Part shown: one piece after another, positions 12,091 through 22,840 of the stretch | Numbering within the stretch: position 1 is the stretch's first letter | Layout of the letters: each line of letters opens with the position of its first letter | Source of the DNA: Semisulcospira habei | Taxonomy: Eukaryota > Mollusca > Gastropoda > Semisulcospiridae | NCBI GenBank assembly: GCA_036245525.1 | Contig: BTPG01000007.1 | Location: 168,176,136-168,240,135, forward strand | Direction of reading: 5' to 3' | DNA length: 64,000 bases | Program-made: the position numbers and the translations under genes | Notes under the pieces: model-generated | Database searches by the model: none | Seen by the model: the letters and a program-made list of their open reading frames with translations, nothing else | What the model was told of the DNA's origin: nothing

Positions 12091-12287
12091 AGAGGTTTAG
12101 GCTATAAATTCGCCCCATTGCGACTCGTCCTAAATAGTCACTTTATAAATAGAAGGGACTTTAAAAAATGGGACCAGCGAGAGCATAGACCAAAAATAAA
12201 CATGGGCAGGAATGGGTTACGTACACAGGAATTTTGTAATACAGATCATGATGACCTACGCCATCCTGTAAAGTCAGGACATTATTA
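12091..12287. other. Short unique spacer
   Basis: Nothing recognised; a small frame without domain similarity. Confidence 0.4.
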
Positions 12288-12935
12288 ACCCCTTCCCTGC
12301 CACTGAAGTACATTTTTGTTTCTGAAATCTTTGTTCATTCAAAGACTAAAGGCCCCGCCACACATGCCCGATTTTGAGGCCGATTCTCAAGCAGTTTCGA
12401 ATCGGAGTGTGATCGGACCGGACTGCAAAAACGTGTGCACGGCTGCCACACATCATTCCCCGACTTTTTTAGCCGACCGGTTTGAATCGAAGATCAAGGT
12501 CGTACCTGTTCAGCGAATGGCTGCTCGTTTTGACAGTGATGATGATGTGCTTTGCATTATCAGCAGTTTTGCATCATATTCGGGAAAAGGCGGGCGAAAC
12601 ATCGGCAACGGAGGTGGTACTGATCTTCCGCCATTTTCAAAATGAAACGACATGCTTTGCGAGACGCGCTCTGATTGGTTGAAGCTTACAATCGGGGCCG
12701 ATTCGGATCGGAAAAATAGAGCAGGTTCTAGACGCCCGATTCCCAGCCGATTGGGATCGGATCGGACATATGACGTCATCTGATCGCAATCGGATCGGAA
12801 TCGGCTTCAAATCGGGGCACAACCGGCAAGTGTGGCGGGGCCTTTTAAGTCGAAACCGTCCAAGAAGCGTGGAGGCAACTTGGTCTCAGCAAGAGGCATA
12901 CGGATCCTTATGATCCCCCGCAATCGCGGGGGCTC

Positions 12936-12938
<3 letters not shown>
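12288..12938. mobile_element. F2 element, split by a TIR transposon and cut by a retrotransposon
   Basis: Left part starts TTAACCCCTTCCCTGCC; the inner arms (GAGGCATACGGATCCTTATG, then CGCGGGGGCTCATAA) reappear at 12891 after the TIR insert, and the second arm is cut where the AAT tract of the next element starts. Confidence 0.6.
12348..12845. mobile_element. Non-autonomous TIR DNA transposon (about 500 bp)
   Basis: Terminal inverted repeats AAAGGCCCCGCCACAC and GTGTGGCGGGGCCTTTT, with further imperfect inward symmetry (GATCGGACCGG / GATCGGATCGG blocks). No transposase frame. Superfamily not assigned. Confidence 0.8.
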
Positions 12939-12997
<59 letters not shown>

Positions 12998-13101
12998 GGA
13001 GACTTGTTAGGCGCTTAATCTAAAAGTAGCTCTAAGCGCTGATACAATGAAAAGGCTAACAGCCAACACGCACACACACACACAACATACGCACACACCC
13101 A

Positions 13102-13174
<73 letters not shown>

Positions 13175-14270
13175 CACACACACGCGCGCGTACGTGACAG
13201 TGGTGATTTATTGTGTATGGCTGGGGAAATGAACTAGTAAAAGGCAGCGTTGTATAGGTATATTTTGAGAAGTGATTTGAATGAGGAGGGCGTTTGACAG
13301 TTAAGGACAGGGGCGGGGAGGCTGTTCCAAGTGGTGGGGCCAAGATGGGAGAAGGCACGACAGCCATGTGTCACAGTTTTACATTTGAAATTGGGCAGGC
13401 GAAATTTACGTGTCAGAGGAAGAGCGGAGGGCGCGAGATGGAGTATACATATGGAGTAAGTCAGAGATATAGGCAGGAGAATTCAGGCTGAGAGAGTTAA
13501 AGCACATGCAGGACAGTTTATACAGAATGCGTTCTTGTACGGGCAGCCAGTGGAGTTTCTTAAGGGCTGGGCGGATATAGTCACGCTTACGCACGCGCAG
13601 AACTAAACGAGCAGCACTGTTTTGCACTCTCTGCAGTTTATCTAACTGGGTTTAGGCAGGCCGGAAAGGAGGGAGTTACAGTAGTCTAACCGTGATAAAA
13701 CAAAGGAGGAGACAAGGACTGTAGTTGCTTCGGGTGTCATATACTGTCTAACACTGCTAGTGCGCCGAAGTTCAATAAAAGCTGATCTGCACATGTGACT
13801 AACATACTTACCCATTTGAGGTATCTGTCAATGAAAACACCAAGGTTTTTGACACTGTCAGAGAAAGTGATTTGATTTTGACAGACATAGATGTGACAGG
13901 GAAGACAGGACAACTGCGAAGGACGCACACCAGCTGTGATAAGCAATACCATCATTTAGCTGGAGCTTATTTCTAATCACTAAAGTCTTTTATCATTTGT
14001 CAGACAGTTTTCCATATTGGAAATTACATAAACGACCACGGCTTCAGGAACGGGACCAGAATCGTGCAACTGTGTATCATCATCGAACATATGATGTCTA
14101 ACACTAGTGCTTTGAAAAAAAAAAAAAACAGTAGCTAACGGCTGCATATACAAAATGAAGATAATCGGCCCGAGCACAGAACCTCGAGGCACGCCGAAAA
14201 GTGGGGCTGGGGCAGAGTGACAGCCGTTGACAGAGACAACTAGACGCCGGTTTGTGAGATATGACTCCAT
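12938..14270 (-). mobile_element. Decayed non-LTR retrotransposon (RT fragments)
   Basis: Minus-strand pieces in different frames: 13980-14270 has an RT core with FGVPRGSVLGP and a DDDTQL box in place of the usual YADD-type box; 13737-13955 continues the palm/thumb; 13406-13627 has the AARLVLR and LHWLPV tail. The 3' end is the AAT tract at 12938-12995, with a CA microsatellite (13068-13180) expanded inside. Frameshifts mark it as dead. Confidence 0.8.
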
Positions 14271-14305
14271 CCAGAGGAATCATGAGGAGCTATGTCTCTT
14301 GCAGT

Positions 14306-14485
14306 TGGATGGTATTTACCTTTTCTCGGCAGAGAAGGGGAACGCGTGACGGACTGTTTTGACAGGATTTTTCTACGCGTACCACACTAAACTCGCTGTC
14401 CCTCAACTAAATATCACATGATCACTGCATTGCCACACACGCTGTGTATACATTCATCACATGTATATGCGTCCCTTCAGTAAAC

Positions 14486-14560
<75 letters not shown>

Positions 14561-14841
14561 TTCAAATGGGGTGGGGTTGATCACAGTTTAAAAGGGTAGA
14601 CGTATACCCGTGGCCTCACATTTTGCTAACCCCACAGGGCACACTAGTGTTTGGACCGGCTTCACACGGCATAGTGAATCTCCAGCGTTTCATCATGGTG
14701 ATCAGGTTTGAGGGCATTTTCTTTATGAATGAGTACCAGTGTGCTGGTCTGTGATTTTGTACTTACGGCCCATGACCTTTAGATCCAAACTGACAGACCA
14801 GCACACGTGCAGGTTTATAAGTTAAAACAAATTGACAAACA

Positions 14842-14927
<86 letters not shown>

Positions 14928-15521
14928 GAGACGCAACCATCAGAGTGGGTTACCTAGCATTTCATGTGAAAATGGGTTCCCATATTTCTATTTATTCTAA
15001 GGCTCTGGAATTGATGCGAATGTTTAGAACTCACATTATAACTAAGCTCTATAACTTAAAATAAAATAGACATTTTCTAGAAACAGAGCCACTAGATGCC
15101 GAAAAAATGGGTTTCTGCCAATAAAGTGGGTGGGTGTCTCTCTCACACAAATGAAACTGGCATTACAGTCAAAATGGGTGTCTTCACAACAGTAGGCGTC
15201 TGTAATAAGGTCAAGTTCATGGAATACTTCTTTTTCACATTAATTTTTTTTTCCCAACTTAAATGTGTATGTGTGCTTTAACATTCTTTACATAGTATGG
15301 TGCAAAATTCAATAAACACTGGCCCGAAACCTTTTGATTATGATTTTTACAGAGGAAATCGTTTAAACATTGCTGCGTTTTGTCCTTTTGAAGCAAAACA
15401 GTTTATCATGGCATTGATGTGAGAATCAAAATAATGTATTCTGGAAATTAAAGGACCTTTTTTGTGCGTTTTGGGGTACTCTGGAGTTTCAGACAAACAG
15501 CAACAGAGCATTTTGAATATT
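14306..15521. other. Non-coding stretch with microsatellites
   Basis: GT repeat at 14488-14558 and CA repeat at 14843-14924. Between them a hairpin pairs GTGTGCTGGTCTG (14738) with CAGACCAGCACAC (14793). The rest is AT-rich with no recognised exon. Confidence 0.6.
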
Positions 15522-15780
15522 AACCCTTATCATTCGGAATACACCAGTGTGTGCAACTAGTGTAACTGAAATAGTCCAAGGGTTAGTGCCAGAATAGCTT
15601 GGTGCCTCTAGGCGCCAAGCTATTGTGGCACCACCCTTGAACTAAAGCCATTGGTCTATGTCCTCATCTGTAAGTACTGTAATGTAGCTTGCATAGAATT
15701 ATGGCAGTGAACAGATTTGAAGCTATTTAGCCTCAGTATGACTATGATGCGGGTCAAAAAGTGTGGAAAAATATCAAAGA
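15522..15780. mobile_element. F1-related hairpin MITE, subfamily C
   Basis: The left end contains CCCTTATCATTCGGAATA, found inverted at 29797-29814. Hairpin arms GTGCCAGAATAGCTTGG / CCAAGCTATTGTGGCACC meet at GTGCCTCTAGGCGCC. Confidence 0.75.
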
Positions 15781-15811
15781 TAGAAAAAGACCCAGACGAA
15801 GAAACGAACAC

Positions 15812-16386
15812 TTAACTTATTCTACCCCAGCAAAATTTAAGATCCACCACGATAGTTCAAGGGTGATGCCAGAATAGCTTGGCGCCTATGGGCACCAAGC
15901 TATTCTAGCATCACCCTTGAACTATCGTGGTGGATCTGTGTCCTGCACTGCAACGCAGTCTTCTGAAGACGACTTCAACATTTGGGCTTAACTTATTCTA
16001 CCCCAGACACACCACAGCAAAATAAAGATCCACCATGATAGTTGAAGGGTGATGCCAGAATAGCTTGGTGCCTATGGGCGCCAAGCTATTCTGGCATCAC
16101 CCTTGAACCATCATGGTGGATCCGTGTCCTGCACTGCAACGCAGTCTTCTCAAGACGACTTCAACATTGGGCTCAACTTATTCTACCCCAGACACACCAC
16201 AGCAAAATAAAGATCCACCATGATAGTTCAAGGGTGATGCCAGAATAGCTTGGCGCCTATGGGCGCCAAGCTATTCTGGCATCACCCTTGAACTATCATG
16301 GTGGATCTGTGTCCTGCACTGCAACGCAGTCTTCTGAAGACGACGTCAACATTTGGGGATTCCGATCTTGGGGTAGAACGAGTTAA
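15812..16386. mobile_element. Tandem array of three F1 hairpin MITEs
   Basis: Three head-to-tail units starting at 15812, 15988 and 16172, each about 180-215 bp, each with TTAACTTATTCTACCCC-like starts and the full hairpin. Units share variants (GATCCACCA in place of GATCGACCA), so they are local duplicates rather than independent insertions. Confidence 0.85.
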
Positions 16387-17820
16387 AATGACAGAACAGA
16401 ACACCGACATTAATTAACTAACTGACAACATAAGAAATCACTTGAAACTTCAGCCTTTATTTAACGTCTTTCGTCTCCAACAAACAACCAGCCATTCTTT
16501 CATTTGCAAAATGGTATGGCAGTACAACCAACCATTCTTCAGAGCATGGAATTACTCGTACTAAAAAAAAGAGGAAAACCCCTTTTCACTAGGGGGGTCC
16601 GGGGGCATGCCCCCCCCCCCCCCCCCCCCCGGGAAAAATGTTTGAAAATTTACATTAAAATTTGTGCAATCTGGTGCATTTCAGAGAGAAACTGAGCAGT
16701 TTAACCACCTAAACATCTTGCTTTTTTTTTCTTATTTTTGGGGTGCACTTTTCATTTTTTGTGTCAAAGGTTTAAAAGTTATACTAAAACAAAGTATTCA
16801 ACAGAATATTTATATCCAAATGCTTATTCAAAATACATCTGAATGTCTTTCCATTTTTTTTAAAATTTGAGTTTAATTATATAATATATATACTTTCTTT
16901 AATAATCTCTGCTTAATCAGCTGTAAGTATGGATTCCTTTTATCTCTTATTTAATACTATGTACCATGGTCACTGAGCTGGAGAAAGGTTATATAGATTT
17001 TTCAACATAATTTCATCAAACTTTACTGGGAAAAAAATACATTGTAATAAATTTATTCACCATCATGAGTAATATTTCCAATGGCACTGCTTTTAGCTTT
17101 CTTGTGTTTCGCTGTAGACACGTGAGCATCAAGTGCTACGCGGCCGCGTAGTTAATATCAACTCTGCGCAGTTCGCGGCAATACGCCTGCCCACAGGCCC
17201 GGCTAACTTGCGAATACACTGAGCGCGGAGCTCGTCGTTTACGCTTTTCTCGAGCCAAGTCCATCTCCAAATATTCTTGGCTCCAGAATCGTCTGACGTC
17301 TATTCTGTCTCCGCGTTTAAGTATTTTCTCTTCGCCGTATTTTGACCAGACTACGACTCCACTGAAGACCGGAAGTGACCTGTGCGAGCTAAAGCTAACG
17401 CCTCGCTCAATTTTCAATACGCGATTTGGGGATATCCGCCACATAAAGATCACGAAACACGGTATTGGAATAGTGACTTTACGATTTTGTTTTCGGCGGA
17501 AATTCGGCGGAATGGCAGCTTCATTTAAGCGGAAATCCGCCAAAAAGAGGAAAATTCCATGCTCTGATTCTTTCATTTGCAGAGTTTTTAAAATGGCATG
17601 CAGTATATTACAAAATGATCCCCCCCCCCCCCCCAATAACACTCTTGTAATCAATTTTTACATTGTCAATGGTTTTCTTATCTTATTATATTGTCTTTTG
17701 TCCCCAGCCGGCTGTTTCGTTTTGCAAATCCAAAGGTTATACAGTATACAAAATGTGACCCTTTCTCACGAAACCAGTCTTAACTCGCAGCGAGCCAATC
17801 AGCACTACACGCAATAATAT
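16387..17820. other. Intergenic stretch without firm gene
   Basis: Poly-C tracts at 16611-16630 and 17621-17634 and an AT-rich core. 17136-17654 on the minus strand holds an open frame over a CpG-rich patch (17140-17420) but shows no recognised domain and partly overlaps sequence related to the insert at 21141. It could be a 5' exon or promoter-like CpG patch; I cannot tell. Confidence 0.35.
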
Positions 17821-18217
17821 GTGGTGGGGGGGTCAATCTGGGGCATTTTCACTTTTTGGGAGAAATGTATTCTACATACACCAAAGTATCGTATGGTTAA
17901 AATCTTTATCATGAAAAATGCCATTAAATAGGTAAAAAATGATTTTAAAAGACTGCCCTTGGCCCCAATTATGCTGCACACAGAAACTTCACAGGCTGTT
18001 TTCTCAAAATGGCCGCCGGAGGCTTTAACAACTTTAAACACTTAAGAACAGCTTTTACAATTTTTGCACTACAGCATACAGTCATATATCACAGTAATCA
18101 GCAAACACTGTAGTTTTCATAAATGCATATATGTCAAAACATGCAAAATGCGAGTTCTTAAGACTGATTTTGTGAGAGAGAGGGTCACAAATGATCCAGG
18201 CGTCCATCAGATTAAAA

Positions 18218-18258
<41 letters not shown>
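18218..18258. repeat. Poly-A tract
   Basis: About 40 A residues near the 3' end of the minus-strand gene; on that gene's strand it reads as poly-T, so it is not its poly-A tail. Confidence 0.8.
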
Positions 18259-18259
<1 letters not shown>

Positions 18260-18347
18260 CAGGCTATACATGCTGAAACCACCCCAATAATAACACTGAT
18301 GTAATAAATCTGTATGAAATCGAAAATGCTGCGAGTGGCGGCTCAAT

Positions 18348-20765
18348 TCATTTCTTTTGTAACTTTTTCAGTCTGTTGCGGACGTAATCCTTAATGTTTG
18401 TCCAGCGCCTATGTCTAAGTGCAGGTTCCAGCGCCATTGCATACTGTATCTCGGCCTTTCCAGGAAGTTTGTTCATGACGAGGTGTGTCTTGAAACGAGT
18501 TTGAACAGCTTTCTCTTCAGCTTCCCCCCATGGTTTTCTTGTAAATCTAGCTTTCTTTCGAACAGGAGCCGACGCAGTACTGTCATCATCAAAACTATCT
18601 AGATTGTCATCAGGCTCTGGACGTCTTTTCTCCGCCATGCTCATCGATTCCTGTGTTGCTGACTTGCTACTTGCTTCATTCACAGGTGCTGTTCCCCCCG
18701 AGACCTCTCTGCCAGTTTCTGATGCGTCTTCATTGTCAAAGTCAATCTCTTCATCATCGCCCAGCTCAGCTCTAATGCAACTCTCAAAATCTGTCATCCC
18801 ATTGTTAACTGACAGAAGAATCTTTGCCACTTTTGCCTTTTGAAGGACGTCTTGAGGTTGGCGGTAGATATGGCGATGTATCCGAATATCATGGCCAAGG
18901 AAATCTGCCAGCTGATCCTGGTCTAACTCCGAGATGGCCATTGACTGAGCCAAAGTTGCAACCTGTTTCCGCAACTGAGTAAATGTGAACATGGCTGGGT
19001 ATGACACCCCTGCTTCTAGGGCATGGGCCTTCAGAACATCATGGCCTCTGTAAGGCCTCTGACCAGAAGGTGTGGCAAAGATGTACTGGGAATCAGCGAG
19101 AGCTGGCACCGATTGCCTCATTTGAAGGATTCTGTCCACAGTTGTCATCATCTTCTTCGTCAGCAAAACGGGAACACTCCTATTAAACTTGCCTCTGATT
19201 TCCACTCGCTGAAAATGATTCACCATTTTCTTCTCAACCTCTGTGAGACCTTTCAAGATATCTTGATTGGTGATCGATCCAATCTTAGCATTCTGGAAGT
19301 CTGACACCTTCATTCTCTTAACTTCTCCCCCTCGTTTTCGGTTGAAAAGTGATACAGCACAAAGAGTTGCTTTAACCACTGTCGGATAATCTTCCGAAAC
19401 CATCCTTGTCTCAAGAAGCTGTTGGACCTTCCTCACATCTTCACATGATGGGATCAGCTTGGGTTTGTTCATGGTCATTTTCCCGACCGACTGGGCTGCT
19501 GTAGCGGACACACAATCATACCAGTCCCCGTCGAAGACGGAGTCAAACCGCTGCGCCTCAGAGAGCTCCTGTCGCCACCTGTCGTCTGAACCCTGTCCGA
19601 GCTGTTTGGATGCCTGTGACTGTTTGATCTGTGAACACTTTTTCAAAGCATGGCCTATGCGCATTGCGAGATTGCCTTTTTTGAACTGATGTGTGTCCTC
19701 ATCAAAATCTGCTAGCTCTTTTACAGCCAGGACAACATGATCAAAGCTAGCTGAATTGATCACAGCATTTAAACTTGCGATTTTCATTTCTGACCTCACT
19801 CTGATAATCTTCAACAGTCTCCCTAACTCCCGCATCCTGGAGCTGATTTGTCCAGCCGTGTGTTCTTCAATGTCCCTGCGGTCAAATAATCTCTTTCCAT
19901 ACTCAAGAAGCAAGGGGTCAGTTCTGATGAGACGGCTTATCTCATCATCTCTCTGGGTAGCCAAGACCTTGTGGTAGAAGGAAAATTCAACGTCTAAGGG
20001 TATTGGAAGCATGAGCCGACCACGGCGAGCGGCGTCCCCTCGCCGAGTGATCTGAAACCCTCCTGGCTTCTGACAGCAACGTTTTGAGTGTACAGAGATC
20101 AGCTTTTTTTGATAGAGCCCTTTGCAATGGCTACAGGCGAGAAGGTCGTCTGCCTTACTAGTTTTGGTGCGATACTTAGGAATCAAACATCCGGATTTGT
20201 TTTCAAGAACAGCAACGTTATGCATGTAATCACCCTCATCTTGTAGTCTGATCCATGCTCGACGTCTCTGCTTGGTCCCTTTTTTCATCGACAAAATTTT
20301 AGCAACGTCAGCCTCATCTGCATGGACATCTTGTAAGTGCGTGCTCATTTTCAAGACAAGCTTGCCACACAATTTGCATGCATGTTTCTTGTCCCATTTG
20401 TACTTTCCTTTCCCTCTCTGCGACACGTGCACACCCGTTTCTTCTGTAAGTGCTCTTTCCCCACTCTTTCCAGCATCATGTTCCTCCTGCCTATCCACAT
20501 TCTCATTGCCACCCCCTAACGCACACTGCACCTTGCTGGTACTAGCGTCACCAACACCTGGCCACCCCAAACCTGCCACTTTGATGAAATCTAACATAGT
20601 CGATACAATACTGTCTATGTCCGAGATCCCAGCAATTGATGCTGACACACCCTCTGAATCCGGTGAGCTCGAGCCAGGAACAAACTCCTCGTCATCACTG
20701 CCCTCGTATTGCGATGCGCTGGCACTGCTCTCAGTCTCGGGTCCATCCCAGGCGCCATTTGCCAA
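18348..20765 (-). CDS. Exon 2 of the zinc-finger / recombinase-like gene
   Basis: The frame continues upstream to 20972, but that part reads through a pyrimidine tract (repeated CTTT then CTCCAG) typical of an intron end, so the exon probably starts at 20765. The stop codon is at 18350-18348. Confidence 0.75.
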   Translation of the reverse strand: MANGAWDGPETESSASASQYEGSDDEEFVPGSSSPDSEGVSASIAGISDIDSIVSTMLDFIKVAGLGWPGVGDASTSKVQCALGGGNENVDRQEEHDAGKSGERALTEETGVHVSQRGKGKYKWDKKHACKLCGKLVLKMSTHLQDVHADEADVAKILSMKKGTKQRRRAWIRLQDEGDYMHNVAVLENKSGCLIPKYRTKTSKADDLLACSHCKGLYQKKLISVHSKRCCQKPGGFQITRRGDAARRGRLMLPIPLDVEFSFYHKVLATQRDDEISRLIRTDPLLLEYGKRLFDRRDIEEHTAGQISSRMRELGRLLKIIRVRSEMKIASLNAVINSASFDHVVLAVKELADFDEDTHQFKKGNLAMRIGHALKKCSQIKQSQASKQLGQGSDDRWRQELSEAQRFDSVFDGDWYDCVSATAAQSVGKMTMNKPKLIPSCEDVRKVQQLLETRMVSEDYPTVVKATLCAVSLFNRKRGGEVKRMKVSDFQNAKIGSITNQDILKGLTEVEKKMVNHFQRVEIRGKFNRSVPVLLTKKMMTTVDRILQMRQSVPALADSQYIFATPSGQRPYRGHDVLKAHALEAGVSYPAMFTFTQLRKQVATLAQSMAISELDQDQLADFLGHDIRIHRHIYRQPQDVLQKAKVAKILLSVNNGMTDFESCIRAELGDDEEIDFDNEDASETGREVSGGTAPVNEASSKSATQESMSMAEKRRPEPDDNLDSFDDDSTASAPVRKKARFTRKPWGEAEEKAVQTRFKTHLVMNKLPGKAEIQYAMALEPALRHRRWTNIKDYVRNRLKKLQKK

Positions 20766-22258
20766 CTGGAGAAAGAAAGAAAGAAAGATTAAAACCAAAG
20801 CTGCCTTAGAAACAGAAACAGCCCAATTTTGGTTTAAAGGGGCCTTGCACAAGAATAAAAAGAGTAATCCCGTGTATGACCGATTTACATATGTGTGACC
20901 TCGGTGACGAGGGCTGGCTTCTGCAGCAGTCAAAATCCACGTTTTCTGAAAATGCAAGCAGTTTTCACACATTTGTCAACCCTGCGTGACCCTTTGAGAG
21001 AGGTCACTCAAATTGGCATGTTTAAAAAGGTCTTGCCACAAAGTATCCTTGGGCCAAGCTTGAAGAATGTGGCTTGAATAGTCTCCGAGAAAATGCCACC
21101 GTTAACTCATTCTACCCCCAGACACACCACAGCAGGATAACAGGGGTGGGATTCTAGTAAGAAAGAAAACGCGGAAAATCAAACGACATTGGTGGGGGGT
21201 GGGTGGGTGGGTGGGTGGGTGGGGTGGGGTGGGGGGGGGGGGGGGTGGGGGGGGGTGGGGGGGTGGTTTCATGTCCTTCATTTTCAGCGGCCGAAAAATC
21301 AAACGACAGGGGGAGGGGGGGGGGGGGATAGGCACGCGTGTCCACCGTTCGCCAAAGTATCCAAAAACCGACACGGGGAGCGAGACCAAACACACCCGAA
21401 AATGGACTTTGTTATGACACTCCTGATCTGCAGTATAAAAATGGAATGTGCGTACCAGTTTATGTTCAGATGCACACTAAACGGCACTCTGTCTTGGACA
21501 ATATCCTTTTTCACCGCCATTTTCCACTGCGACCTAAAGCTACCGGAAGTGTCGGGCGATAGTGAACCAAACTGCATACAAATCCAACCCATTTGAGATT
21601 TTTTTGCCATTTAAGAAGATTTTTTTTTTTTTTCTCGTCTTTTTTGTTGTTATTAGACGCGGAAAATAAATATGCTTCAGCGGAATTGTGAAAGAATTTC
21701 CACGGAAATCCGCGGAAACGCGGAAGAATCCCACCCTGGGATAAGGATCGACCATGATAGTTCAAAGGTGATGCCAGAACAGCTTGGCGCCTACGGGCGC
21801 CAAGCTATTCTGGCACCACCCTTGAACTATCATGGTCGATCTGTGTCCTGCGCTGCAATGCGGTCTTGAGAGGACAGGGGCAAAATTTAAGGATTTTGGT
21901 GTTGGGGTAGAATGAGTTAAAGTTTACCATGGACGACGGACGGACGACCAGTGGCCCAGAACATAAACTCACTTTTGCTTCGCACGCACGCCAGCCAATA
22001 AAATGAAGATGATCATAGAATCACTTTACTTACCAGTTTGTAATTGGGGGCATTCCGCTGCCGTCCATGCACCCTCCTACCAGACGCACCCTCTGTGGAA
22101 GAGGCTGGGGGGCCATGATTCTGCAGCATAGATCCTGATGGGTTTGGACATCCTGCTGCCATCCGGCGCTGGGTGTGTGCCAGAAAGTCCTGAGCCGGTG
22201 TGACCAAAATGGTGTTGCTGAGAACATGTCCAATACAACCATGTAAACCAACTGACAT
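18348..22258 (-). CDS. Zinc-finger / tyrosine-recombinase-like protein, two exons (22258-22034, 20765-18348)
   Basis: The large exon is open for 806 codons. Exon 1 has a good start, 75 codons, and a GTAAGT donor after 22034; exon 2 follows a TTTCTTTCTCCAG acceptor at 20766. Both are phase 0, giving about 880 residues. The order is: an acidic Ser-rich region; CKLCGK...HLQDVH and CSHCKG...HSKRCC zinc-ligand clusters; a helical region; a tyrosine-recombinase-like domain with NRKRGGEV (first Arg), FTFTQLRKQ (second Arg, its usual His replaced by Thr), FLGHD and HIYRQP (candidate nucleophile Tyr); then an acidic linker and a basic SANT/Myb-like tail (KPWGEAEEKAV...RRWTNIKDYV). This fits a Crypton-like element or a host gene derived from one. 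Stop-free length argues for recent activity or selection. Function is inferred from motifs only. Confidence 0.75.
21103..21920. mobile_element. F1 hairpin MITE carrying a nested TIR insertion
   Basis: The left end (TTAACTCATTCTACCCC..., up to AGCAGGATAA at 21140) and the main hairpin (21738-21920, ending GGGGTAGAATGAGTTAA) are one element interrupted by the insert at 21141-21736. It lies in the intron of the recombinase-like gene. Confidence 0.8.
21141..21736. mobile_element. Nested TIR transposon (about 600 bp)
   Basis: Starts CAGGGGTGGGATTCT and ends AGAATCCCACCCTG, with GGATAA duplicated on each side. The interior has long G-rich runs (21190-21270, 21305-21328) and CGGAAATCCGCGGAAACGC-like blocks; a related sequence is at 17500-17550. 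The CAGGG start resembles hAT ends, but the duplication is not a clear 8 bp. Confidence 0.7.
22034..22258 (-). CDS. Exon 1 of the zinc-finger / recombinase-like gene
   Basis: ATG at 22258-22256, 75 codons including PAQDFLAHTQRR and a Gly/Arg-rich end, then CTG before GTAAGT. Phase 0 fits exon 2, which begins with a Leu-Ala-Asn-Gly reading. Repeat R4 starts a few bases upstream of the ATG, so the 5' UTR is repeat-derived or lies in another exon. Confidence 0.6.
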
Positions 22259-22265
22259 TTTGAAT

Positions 22266-22840
22266 CAGATTGATTGTACATTGCTTAACGTCCCGACAGC
22301 CACTAGGCTTTCTCAGGACGTGCCTGCACTGCTTGTGAAAAAAAACCCACCTAAACAGAACATTGCCATGTATGTCGCCTGCCGGTCAAATACGTTAACT
22401 CATTCTACCCCAACACCAAAATCCTTAAATTTTGCCCCTGTCCTCTCAAGACTGCATTGCAGTGCAGGGCACAGATCGACCATGATAGTTCAAGGGAGAT
22501 GCCAGAATAGCTTGGCGCCCGTAGGCGCCAAGCTATTCTGGCATCACCCTTGAACTATCATGGTGGATCCTTATCCTGCCGTGGTGTGTCTGGGGTAGAA
22601 TGAGTTAAATAAACCTAACACATGGGGCCAAGACATAAAGCTAAGACCATTTAGCAACACACATCCAATATCAAGAGCTACAGGCAGTGCAGACAGTAGG
22701 GAGAGTTTTAAAAAGGCAAATTTATACAGGTGAATGGACAAAGGGTAGACAGAAACACATGCATGCCCCAGAATTGAGAGAAAAACCCACCCTGTGGGGC
22801 TGACCAGGGTGACCCTGAGAACTAAAACCTGGCAATACAG
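22266..22840 (+). mobile_element. R4 copy 2, interrupted by an F1 hairpin
   Basis: Starts GATTGATTGTACATTGC and follows the 11432-11841 copy to about 22830. The F1 element at 22394-22608 sits inside it at a TTAA where the other copy has an uninterrupted CTAA. Confidence 0.75.
22394..22608. mobile_element. F1 hairpin MITE at a documented TTAA site
   Basis: The flanks AAATACG-TTAA and TTAA-ATAAACC correspond to AATACG-CTAA-AGAAACC in the unoccupied R4 copy near 11553. This is direct evidence of insertion with TTAA duplication, the signature of piggyBac-type transposition. Confidence 0.9.

Noticed and set aside
12316..12822. Frames of about 60-110 codons
   Set aside because: They lie within a symmetrical TIR element; both strands are open because of the inverted repeat.
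15812..16386. Possible CRISPR-like array
   Set aside because: Regular hairpin repeats, but units are whole MITEs with TTAA-type ends, no unique spacers, and the sequence is eukaryotic.
17136..17654. 172-codon minus-strand frame over a CpG-rich patch
   Set aside because: No recognised domain; its start lies in a poly-C tract and part resembles the TIR element at 21141. Noted as uncertain sequence only.
20766..20972. N-terminal 69 codons of the long recombinase-like frame
   Set aside because: They read through a CTTT-rich polypyrimidine tract and CTCCAG, so this is more likely intron.
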